The notes under the pieces were generated by a model, which had not been told where the DNA came from, searched no databases, and was given only the letters and a program-made list of their open reading frames with translations. A program made the translations under genes and the position numbers. From Bacteroidales bacterium (lineage in GTDB: Bacteria > Bacteroidota > Bacteroidia > Bacteroidales > WCHB1-69), in the NCBI GenBank assembly GCA_024400715.1, contig JAKSMH010000109.1:1-5328 (forward strand): a stretch of 5,328 nt of DNA, in the 5' to 3' direction. Shown piece by piece: positions 1 to 5,328 of this stretch (position 1 is its first letter; each line of letters starts with the position of its first letter).

Positions 1-906
1 CGTGTTCTCGGTGATGACGTCAATGCCCATATTGGCAATGGCATGGGAAATCTTATGTTCAATGAGCGGATCAATGTGGTAGGGACGCGCTGCCAGCAAA
101 ATCACCATTCTGTTTTCCTTTATGGCCAATTCAAGAATCTCATTGCCGCGGCGGGTGAGTTGTTGCAGATAGTCGTCTTGAGCCCGTATGCCCGCATCAA
201 TGGCCCGTTGGGCCGTTTTCTTGTCAATACCCAATGTCTGCAAGTAAGCCCAACAGGATTGATGAAGTAACTCGCGGCTCTTAAATGAAATGACCGGCGT
301 GTCAAAAGGAATACCCGTTTTTTCTGTCGGATTCATCGAACTTTTAATGACATCAGAATAGCCGGCGACAATGGGACAGTTGTAACTGTTGAGCGATTGG
401 GAATCCTCTTTGCGTTCATAAACGACGTATGGATAGAAAATCCGGTCCACTTTCTTAGCTATCAAGTCGTTGATGTGTCCGTGCATCAACTTGGCAGGAA
501 AACAGATGTTGTCGGCCATAATGGCACGTAAACCGCTCTCATAGAGTTTGTTGCCTGATGCACTGGAAAGCACGGGCTTAAATCCGCATTCGCTAAATAT
601 GGTTCTCCAAAATGGGTAGTTTTCGTAAATGCCTAACCCTCGGGGAATGCCTATGGTGGGAGCATCCTTGGAAACTTCCTTGTCGGCTTTCTGAAATAGA
701 AGTTTATATTTCTCGGCAAACATATTGATGCCTTTTCGCTGGGTGGAAGAGGTGTTGGAATATACCTTTTCGCAGTTGTTGCCGGAGAAAAAAGTATTTC
801 CATTGGAAAAATGAAATAGCTTGACGGTACAGTGGTTTTCACAACCCGGGCAGATTTCAAATTCCGATTCGTAACTGTTGGCGGCAAGAAGGTCGTTTAG
901 CGTCAT
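1..906 (-). CDS. DUF2229-type protein related to 2-hydroxyacyl-CoA dehydratases and their activases, 3' end outside window
   Basis: The first 302 codons are open from ATG at 906-904 and run off the window at base 1, so the C-terminus is missing. The N-terminus carries a cysteine group (Cys19, Cys22, Cys26 and Cys45, within CPGCENHC and GNNCEK) that probably binds an iron-sulfur cluster. It is followed by signatures of the DUF2229/COG3580-type family: IGIPRGLGIYENYPFW at residues 85-100, DNICFPAKLMHGH at 132-144, NCPIVAGYS at 176-184 and RPYHIDPLIEH at 274-284. In many anaerobes this region is the third part of one giant protein, after two activase domains and before a dehydratase-like part. 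The biochemical role of that family is unsettled; ATP-driven low-potential electron transfer is inferred from its relatives. Here it is a separate gene: codons upstream of the ATG include several in-frame TAA stops, and a 73-bp AT-rich gap without a visible hairpin or promoter separates it from the preceding gene. Co-transcription with the activases is likely. Confidence 0.88.
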   Translation of the reverse strand, partial: MTLNDLLAANSYESEFEICPGCENHCTVKLFHFSNGNTFFSGNNCEKVYSNTSSTQRKGINMFAEKYKLLFQKADKEVSKDAPTIGIPRGLGIYENYPFWRTIFSECGFKPVLSSASGNKLYESGLRAIMADNICFPAKLMHGHINDLIAKKVDRIFYPYVVYERKEDSQSLNSYNCPIVAGYSDVIKSSMNPTEKTGIPFDTPVISFKSRELLHQSCWAYLQTLGIDKKTAQRAIDAGIRAQDDYLQQLTRRGNEILELAIKENRMVILLAARPYHIDPLIEHKISHAIANMGIDVITENT

Positions 907-979
907 AATGCAGAAGAGACTTTTAAGTGTAATCCGAGAATTTTATTGTTGTTATTATTATAATGTCAATGAAATGATT

Positions 980-1795
980 TTATCCTTTTTTCATTTTTTT
1001 GGCGTAAAGGGCGGCTCCGTAAGCTCCCATCAACTCGGGAATGTCGGAAAAAGACACGTGGCAGCCGGCCATATTTTCTAAGGCACGCACGATACTATGG
1101 TTTCTGAAAGTGCCCCCTTGTACGACGATGTGAGATCCTAATTCTTCTATATTTTTGATTTTCAATACTTTAAAAAGACAGTTTTTGACAACGGAATAAC
1201 TGAAGCCAGCGGCGATGTCGTCAACGGAGGCACCTTCCTGCATAGCTTGTTTGACTTTGGAATTCATAAAGACGGTGCAGCGGGTGCCAAGGTCGCAGGG
1301 GTGTGCCGCAAAGCACGACAGTTGCGCAAAGTCCGCAACAGGGTAGCCCAGCATATTGGCAAAAGTCTCAATGAAAGATCCGCATCCAGAAGAGCACGCT
1401 TCATTGATTTCCATTCTGCGTATCGAACCGTTTTCCACAAAGATGGCTTTCATATCTTGCCCTCCGATATCTAGCACGAAAGTCACATTTGGCTCCACCT
1501 GCTTGGCAGCGGAAAAGTGCGCCATGGTTTCCACGATGCCATAGTCAAAGTTGAAGGCAGTCTTGATGAGGTTCTCCCCATAACCGGTGACTGCACTGCC
1601 GGCGATGATGATGTTCCCCGGGTGGGCGACACTTTGGTGCAGACTTTGCAACATATCGCAAAAGGCCTTGAAACTATCACCTTCGTTTCGTTGATAATCC
1701 GTATAGACAATTTCGCCTTCCGTATTGAGCAAGACCAACTTGGTGGTGGTGCTGCCCGAATCTACGCCAAGAAAATAGGAAGGGGGTTCGTCGTG
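980..1795 (-). CDS. Second BadF/BadG/BcrA/BcrD-type activase domain, no start codon of its own
   Basis: This 271-codon stretch follows the TAG at 1798-1796 in the same frame and ends at TAA (982-980). It encodes a complete ASKHA-fold ATPase of the HgdC/BadF type. Counting from the codon after TAG, the phosphate motif VDSGSTTTK is at 11-19, DIGGQD at 109-114, and VVQGGTFRN, the adenosine-site motif, at 224-232. The two cysteines expected to bind the [4Fe-4S] cluster at the dimer interface are Cys134 ([11 protein letters not shown]) and Cys173 ([11 protein letters not shown]). There is no ATG, GTG or TTG between the TAG and the phosphate motif. The first possible start is the TTG at 1738-1736, which would delete that motif and cannot give a working ATPase. 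The domain therefore looks like the second half of a fused protein whose first half is the upstream gene. Whether it is translated depends on how the TAG is handled; if it is not read through, this part is a pseudogene fragment. Confidence 0.85.
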   Translation of the reverse strand, partial: HDEPPSYFLGVDSGSTTTKLVLLNTEGEIVYTDYQRNEGDSFKAFCDMLQSLHQSVAHPGNIIIAGSAVTGYGENLIKTAFNFDYGIVETMAHFSAAKQVEPNVTFVLDIGGQDMKAIFVENGSIRRMEINEACSSGCGSFIETFANMLGYPVADFAQLSCFAAHPCDLGTRCTVFMNSKVKQAMQEGASVDDIAAGFSYSVVKNCLFKVLKIKNIEELGSHIVVQGGTFRNHSIVRALENMAGCHVSFSDIPELMGAYGAALYAKKMKKG

Positions 1796-1798
1796 CTA
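1796..1798 (-). other. In-frame TAG codon in the linker between two activase domains
   Basis: On the minus strand the frame reads [25 protein letters not shown] with no frame change, so both activase domains share one reading frame of about 592 codons broken only by this TAG. Its position fits the interdomain linker of fused two-activase proteins. I saw no strong stem-loop just downstream and no other in-frame TAG in roughly 1,620 codons of real coding sequence in the window. The TAG at the end of rnfB acts as a normal stop or lies three codons before a TGA. A CAG-to-TAG change is one simple origin. Readthrough, a suppressor tRNA or a base-calling error are alternatives that this window cannot separate. 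Confidence 0.85.
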
Positions 1799-2758
1799 TA
1801 GGTCCGAGCGCTTGACATAGTAAACGGATTCTTTCGTCAGCCATTCATTATAATCACGCTTGGATGAAAAAAGTCGGGGCAGGCGATTATCCAGTGGTCG
1901 TTGTTTCTCGGTTTTGGTATTGATGAGGTTCATCAAATCGCTGATGGTGATGCTGCCGTTGCTCAGTTGATCGGCTAAGAGGGCACAACCTGAAGCGGGG
2001 ATGAGTTGGGCATTTTCGGGAAGAATGCACTGCTCTTCGCTTAGTCCCAATACCCGGCGAAAGTGTGTTTGGAGTTCAGGAAGAAAGGCGAATGGCCCTC
2101 CGCAGAAAAAGACGGTTGGGGTGATGTCCATGCCGCGGGCGAGGGAAGCCACTACCTGCATGGCTACGGCATTGAACACGGAGGCGGTGATGTCGGCTCG
2201 GCTGATGTTACGACTCATCAGGTTTTGAATGTCGGTCTTGGAAAACACACCGCAGCGAGAGGCGATAGGGTGGATGTGCTCGGCTTGTGCCGCTAAGCTG
2301 TTCAGCTCTTTGGTCTCAACGTGGAACAACATCGCGGTTTGGTCAATGAAAGCTCCTGTGCCGCCGGCACAGCTGCCGTTCATGCGGATATCGGGGACTT
2401 TTCCCTTTTCAAAAAAAATCATTTTGCTGTCCTCGCCACCCATATCAATGAAGGTGCCGACATGCGGATAGCGTTGCTTGACCGTCTCGGCAGCAGCCAC
2501 CACTTCCTGCACAAAAGCAAAACCGTGTCGTTGTGCGTAACCCATCCCCACTGAGCCCGTGATGACGATGTTTAGGGAACAGGCACCCATAACTTGGTAA
2601 AACTCTTGGACGATACGACTTGCCGTACCGCGGATGTCGGCCTGATGGCGTTGATAGTCGGAAAAAACCAATTCTCCACTTTCGTTCAGCACGGCCACTT
2701 TCATAGTGGTAGAGCCAATGTCAACCCCTACGCGGTAGTGCATGTCGGTATTAATCAT
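1796..2758 (-). CDS. First BadF/BadG/BcrA/BcrD-type activase domain (HgdC-like ASKHA ATPase)
   Basis: This 320-residue protein resembles the activators of 2-hydroxyacyl-CoA dehydratases and benzoyl-CoA reductases, which use ATP hydrolysis to push an electron from a [4Fe-4S] cluster into a partner enzyme. Seen in order: VGVDIGSTTMK at residues 10-20 (phosphate motif), ITGSVGMGY at 66-74, DMGGEDSK at 105-112, and FFCGGP at 217-222 (nucleotide-site glycines). The two cluster-ligand cysteines are Cys130 (NGSCAGGTGAF) and Cys169 (ASRCGVFSK). Residues from about 280 onward are a charged tail that matches the linker joining two activase domains in the giant fused proteins of this family, and it ends SDL-TAG. 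The start is ATG at 2758; an ATG five codons later (MHYRVGVDIG) is also possible. A weak AGGAA lies 12 bases upstream of the first ATG. It is the first gene of the minus-strand set and is divergent from rnfB. Its dehydratase partner and substrate are not visible in this window. Confidence 0.9.
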   Translation of the reverse strand: MINTDMHYRVGVDIGSTTMKVAVLNESGELVFSDYQRHQADIRGTASRIVQEFYQVMGACSLNIVITGSVGMGYAQRHGFAFVQEVVAAAETVKQRYPHVGTFIDMGGEDSKMIFFEKGKVPDIRMNGSCAGGTGAFIDQTAMLFHVETKELNSLAAQAEHIHPIASRCGVFSKTDIQNLMSRNISRADITASVFNAVAMQVVASLARGMDITPTVFFCGGPFAFLPELQTHFRRVLGLSEEQCILPENAQLIPASGCALLADQLSNGSITISDLMNLINTKTEKQRPLDNRLPRLFSSKRDYNEWLTKESVYYVKRSDL

Positions 2759-2801
2759 AAATATTATTTATTCCTATTTAATAATCCAAAAAATGAGTTT
2801 G

Positions 2802-2809
2802 CAAAAATA
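2802..2809 (-). promoter_or_regulatory. Bacteroidota-type -7 box for the activase genes
   Basis: The minus strand reads TATTTTTG, a perfect match to the Bacteroidota sigma-ABfr -7 consensus TAnnTTTG. Transcription would start roughly ten bases downstream and give a leader of about 35-40 bases before the ATG at 2758. No good TTTG element was found at the usual 19-21 base distance upstream, so the -33 half is weak or degenerate. Confidence 0.55.
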
Positions 2810-2886
2810 GAAAAAATATGCCAATTATATACGGAATGAACCAATAATTCTTCGGATTTTAAGTGGAGCGACCTCTTTCCCCAAAA

Positions 2887-2894
2887 TATATTTG
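2887..2894 (+). promoter_or_regulatory. Possible extra plus-strand -7 box
   Basis: TATATTTG matches the TAnnTTTG consensus, but no TTTG lies at the proper distance upstream. In AT-rich DNA a chance match is quite possible. If active, it would give rnfB a leader of about 230 bases, or a short transcript of its own. Confidence 0.2.
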
Positions 2895-2963
2895 AATAGA
2901 TTTATCCCGTTTAATCTCATCACCATCCCCCCGAAACGAAACGGAGACCAGAATCTCATGACA

Positions 2964-2999
2964 AGACTTATAGAGATAATTCCGTTATAAAACAAGTCT
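2964..2999. repeat. Weak inverted repeat upstream of rnfB
   Basis: AGACTT (2964-2969) is complementary to AAGTCT (2994-2999), and inside it ATAA (2976-2979) can pair with TTAT (2985-2988) around the loop TTCCG. The stems are short and AT-rich and have no U-run directly after them, so this is not a convincing terminator. It might be an operator or simply chance. Confidence 0.2.
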
Positions 3000-3065
3000 G
3001 AAAAGCAATCTCGTGATTACGAACAATATGTATAGAGTTACTTTTTTTTACAAAGAAGATTTTTT

Positions 3066-3098
3066 TTTGTCACTACTATTCAAAAAATTGTATCTTTG
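3066..3098 (+). promoter_or_regulatory. rnf operon promoter, Bacteroidota type
   Basis: TTTG at 3066-3069 and TATCTTTG at 3091-3098 are separated by 21 bases, which fits the Bacteroidota consensus TTTG-N19-21-TAnnTTTG. Initiation would fall near 3105, leaving a leader of about 25 bases before the rnfB ATG at 3130. T-rich stretches just upstream may help as an UP-like element. This placement also rules out translation starts upstream of about 3105. Confidence 0.8.
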
Positions 3099-3129
3099 CA
3101 GTTTCAAAACTTTTAAAAATCATCTACCT

Positions 3130-4011
3130 ATGATAAAGACAATCCTATTGGCTGCGTTGGTTATCGGTGCTATTGGCTTGATAGCCGCGGTAATTCTATA
3201 TTTTGTGTCAAAAGCATTCAAAGTTATTGAAGATCCGCGTATTGACGAGGTGGCTGCCCATTTGCCGGGTGCCAATTGTGGCGGCTGCGGATTTGCTGGC
3301 TGTCGTGCTTTGGCAGAAGCTATTGTCAAAGCCAACTCATTGGAAGGACGCAAATGTCCGGCTGGTGGCGATATGGCTGCCATCGCCAAGGTGATGGGTT
3401 TGGAAGCTGCCGAAACTGAACCGATGGTGGCGGTCGTTCGCTGTAATGGCACGGCAGAAAATGCTCCCGCGAAGGTGAATTATGATTCGGCTATCTCTTG
3501 TCAGTTCGCAAGTTCGATTTTTGCGGGCGAGAGTGCCTGCCCATTCGGCTGCCTCGGTTGTGGCGATTGTACAAAAGCTTGCAAATTTGACGCTATTCAT
3601 CTTGACCCCATGACCCAGCTTCCTGTTGTTGATGAGGAAAAATGCGTGGGTTGCGGTGCTTGTGCAAAGGCTTGTCCTCGTAAAGTTATAGAACTCAGAT
3701 ATAAGGGAAAGTTTAATCGTAGGGTGTTCGTTTCCTGTATCAATAAGGAAAAAGGTGCTGTTGCCCGCAAAAATTGCTCGGCGGCCTGCATCGGTTGCGG
3801 CAAATGTGCCAAAATTTGTCCTTTTGAAGCTATCACGGTCGAAAATTCTGTGGCCTATATCGTTTTTTTCTTGTGTTTGTGCTGCAGAAAATGCGTGGCC
3901 GAATGCCCAACAGGTGCTATTCATACCGCCAATTTCCCGCCAAAGAAGGAAACTCCGACCGATGCTCCGACATCACAAGAAACCCCATCATCAAACGAAA
4001 ATAATCAATAG
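3130..4011 (+). CDS. rnfB: Rnf electron transport complex subunit B (iron-sulfur protein)
   Basis: RnfB passes electrons from reduced ferredoxin into the membrane Rnf complex, which reduces NAD+ while pumping Na+ or H+. The 293-residue product begins with one hydrophobic anchor helix (about residues 2-26). Next comes the RnfB-type four-cysteine domain (Cys50, Cys53, Cys58 in NCGGCGFAGC, and Cys76 in RKCPAGG). Four ferredoxin-like CxxCxxCxxxC motifs follow, at Cys141-151, Cys172-182, Cys220-230 and Cys249-259, so up to five clusters are possible. The last motif has an additional cysteine at 251. The C-terminus (about 270-293) is a Pro/Thr/Ser/Glu-rich, probably disordered tail. The frame is open back to an ATG at 3013, but the promoter at 3066-3098 and the typical N-terminal helix right after 3130 favour ATG 3130. 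It ends with TAG; a TGA follows three codons later and overlaps the rnfC start. rnfC begins eight bases after the TAG, so the two are surely co-transcribed. Confidence 0.96.
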   Translation: MIKTILLAALVIGAIGLIAAVILYFVSKAFKVIEDPRIDEVAAHLPGANCGGCGFAGCRALAEAIVKANSLEGRKCPAGGDMAAIAKVMGLEAAETEPMVAVVRCNGTAENAPAKVNYDSAISCQFASSIFAGESACPFGCLGCGDCTKACKFDAIHLDPMTQLPVVDEEKCVGCGACAKACPRKVIELRYKGKFNRRVFVSCINKEKGAVARKNCSAACIGCGKCAKICPFEAITVENSVAYIVFFLCLCCRKCVAECPTGAIHTANFPPKKETPTDAPTSQETPSSNENNQ

Positions 4012-4019
4012 TTTTACCT

Positions 4020-5328
4020 ATGAAGACTTTTAAGTTGGGTGGCATCCATCCCGAAGAAAATAAATTGGCAAAAAGCTGTACAGTTGAATATTTTCCTGTC
4101 CCTAAGCAGGCTGTCGTTTTCCTTACCCAGCATTTGGGCGCACCGGCAACCCCCGTCGTACAAAAAGGCGATAAGGTTAAGGTGGGACAGCTAATCGGGA
4201 AGGCCGAAGCCTTCATTTGTGCCAATGTGCATTCTCCGGTTTCCGGTACCGTGGCCAAAATCGAACCAACCGCGGATTTCCTTGGCTATAAAAAAGATGC
4301 CATCATTATTGATGTGGAAGGTGATGAATGGGACGAGTCAATCGATACAACACCGGACTTGGTGAGCGAAATCAAGCTGTCAAAAGCGGAAATTATCGAA
4401 CGTATGAAAAATTGCGGAATCGTCGGTTTGGGCGGTGCCTGCTTTCCTACTCACGTTAAATATATGGTTCCACCTGATAAAAAAGTGGATTACCTCATTA
4501 TCAATGCGGCGGAATGCGAACCTTATATCACGGTGGACTATCGTATGATGCTGGAACGTGCCGAAGAGGTAATGGTGGGAATTGAAGCTATGCTGATTGC
4601 TTCGGACGCTCCCGTGGCATTGATCGGTGTGGAAGCCAATAAACCTGATGCCATTGAGCATTTGACCGAAGTGGCTAAAAAACATCCGAAAATCCAAGTG
4701 GTAAAACTGAAAACCAAATACCCACAAGGTGCCGAAAAACAGTTGATCAATGCTTTGACAAAACGCAATGTCCCCAATGGGAAATTGCCCATCGAAGTAG
4801 GTTGCATCGTCAACAATATCGCCACAACTTACGCCATTTATGAAGCCGTTCAAAAAAACAAGCCGATTGTTGAGAACTTTATGACAGTCAGCGGAAAATC
4901 CGTGCCGGCACCGAAGAATTTCAGGGTGCGAATTGGAACCAATATCACCGACATATTGAATGCCGTGGGTATTCCTGAAGATACTGGAAAAATCATTTCC
5001 GGCGGACCGATGATGGGAAAGGCCATGGCCAATATCAACGCTTATACCGTAAAGGGTATGTCCAGCTTGCTGCTGATGAGTGACAAGGAAAGCAAACGTG
5101 GTGAAGTATATGAATGCCTGCGTTGCGGAAAATGCGTCCATGCCTGCCCAATGGGCCTGGAGCCATATATGCTGTATGCTTATTCCGATGCCCAACTTTA
5201 CGAAGATTGCGAGAAACATGGAATTATGAATTGTATCGAATGCGGTTCCTGCTCTTTCGGCTGCCCATCCAATCGTCCATTATTGGATATTATTCGTTTG
5301 GGTAAAAACAGAACGGGTGCCATGATCC
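4020..5328 (+). CDS. rnfC: Rnf electron transport complex subunit C, 3' end outside window
   Basis: RnfC is the peripheral subunit of the Rnf complex, thought to be where NAD(H) exchanges electrons through FMN and iron-sulfur clusters. From ATG at 4020 the frame stays open for 436 codons to the window end; family members of this type are only slightly longer, so just the tail is missing. Seen: the N-terminal FKLGGIHP motif (residues 4-11), a barrel-sandwich segment with HSPVSGTV at 71-78, the glycine-rich GLGGACFPTH at 136-145 and INAAECEPYITVD at 161-173, which match the NuoF-like NADH/FMN-binding domain, and SGGPMMG at 327-333. Two [4Fe-4S] motifs follow: Cys366, 369, 372, 376 (CLRCGKCVHACP) and Cys405, 408, 411, 415 (CIECGSCSFGCP). 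There is no evident Shine-Dalgarno sequence; the bases TACCTATGA around the start are the same as at rnfB. The rest of the rnf operon (rnfD, G, E, A) is expected downstream. Confidence 0.97.
   Translation, partial: MKTFKLGGIHPEENKLAKSCTVEYFPVPKQAVVFLTQHLGAPATPVVQKGDKVKVGQLIGKAEAFICANVHSPVSGTVAKIEPTADFLGYKKDAIIIDVEGDEWDESIDTTPDLVSEIKLSKAEIIERMKNCGIVGLGGACFPTHVKYMVPPDKKVDYLIINAAECEPYITVDYRMMLERAEEVMVGIEAMLIASDAPVALIGVEANKPDAIEHLTEVAKKHPKIQVVKLKTKYPQGAEKQLINALTKRNVPNGKLPIEVGCIVNNIATTYAIYEAVQKNKPIVENFMTVSGKSVPAPKNFRVRIGTNITDILNAVGIPEDTGKIISGGPMMGKAMANINAYTVKGMSSLLLMSDKESKRGEVYECLRCGKCVHACPMGLEPYMLYAYSDAQLYEDCEKHGIMNCIECGSCSFGCPSNRPLLDIIRLGKNRTGAMI

Larger units (their letters stand above)
2759..3129. 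other. Divergent intergenic region between the activase genes and rnfB
   Basis: These 371 bases carry no convincing gene. They contain the -7 box of the minus-strand genes near 2805, a possible plus-strand TATATTTG at 2887-2894, weak inverted repeats (CCGTTT 2907-2912 with AAACGG 2939-2944; AGACTT 2964-2969 with AAGTCT 2994-2999), two copies of AATCTCAT (2913-2920 and 2952-2959), T-rich tracts at about 3040-3068, and the rnfB promoter at 3066-3098. No tRNA or riboswitch family was recognised. An RseC-like gene, often found just before rnfB in relatives, is absent here. Confidence 0.7.

Noticed and set aside
980..1738. A stand-alone activase gene starting at the TTG at 1738-1736
   Set aside because: This start lies just after VDSGSTTTK, so the protein would lack its phosphate-binding motif. 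The coding similarity clearly continues upstream to the TAG.
1760..1800. A selenocysteine- or pyrrolysine-type recoding element after the TAG
   Set aside because: Selenocysteine uses TGA, not TAG. No clear stem-loop is visible directly downstream, and the family has no known pyrrolysine at this linker position.
2964..2999. A rho-independent terminator in the divergent region
   Set aside because: The stem is only six pairs with a long interrupted loop and no following U-run, and no upstream plus-strand gene in the window needs one.
3013..3129. A 39-residue N-terminal extension of RnfB from ATG 3013
   Set aside because: The promoter at 3066-3098 lies inside it, so the mRNA would not include that ATG, and the normal RnfB anchor helix begins right at ATG 3130.
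3337..3924. A 195-residue open frame on the minus strand
   Set aside because: It is antisense to the conserved ferredoxin motifs of rnfB and has no recognisable domain or promoter.
4380..5219. A 279-residue open frame on the minus strand
   Set aside because: It is fully antisense to rnfC, has no recognisable motif and is rich in His and Phe as expected from the mirrored codons of the real gene.

Overview
The window looks like a chromosomal segment of an anaerobic member of the Bacteroidota, probably Bacteroidales. Three things point there: promoters of the Bacteroidota type (TAnnTTTG, with one well-spaced upstream TTTG), starts without good Shine-Dalgarno sequences, and an rnfB-rnfC pair next to large oxygen-sensitive activase proteins. 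Genus and species cannot be told from the sequence alone.

Minus strand, 2758 down to 1: a set of genes of the 2-hydroxyacyl-CoA dehydratase activator superfamily. Reading in the direction of transcription, there is a first ASKHA ATPase/activase domain (2758-1796), a second activase domain (1795-980), and the start of a separate gene for the DUF2229-type region that begins with a cysteine cluster (906 to beyond base 1). In many anaerobes these parts belong to one very large polypeptide of about 1,400 residues. Here the first two domains lie in one uninterrupted reading frame except for a single TAG at 1798-1796, placed in the interdomain linker. The second domain has no usable start codon of its own ahead of its ATP-binding motif. 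The third part is truly separate: it is in another frame, after a 73-bp AT-rich gap with in-frame stops.

Middle, 2759-3129: a 371-bp divergent intergenic region. It holds a -7 box for the minus-strand set, a well-formed promoter for the rnf operon, a possible extra -7 box and weak inverted repeats. No RNA gene was recognised.

Plus strand, 3130-5328: rnfB (complete, 293 residues) and rnfC (436 codons seen, open at the window end), the first genes of an Rnf ferredoxin:NAD+ oxidoreductase operon. Rnf couples ferredoxin and NAD redox chemistry to an ion gradient. Activases of the HgdC family need low-potential electrons, usually from reduced ferredoxin or flavodoxin. A shared low-potential electron pool is therefore a reasonable but untested link between the two divergent transcription units.

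The most notable observation is the in-frame amber codon between the two activase domains. It could be a recent nonsense mutation, programmed or suppressor-mediated readthrough, an unusual initiation event, or a sequencing error.
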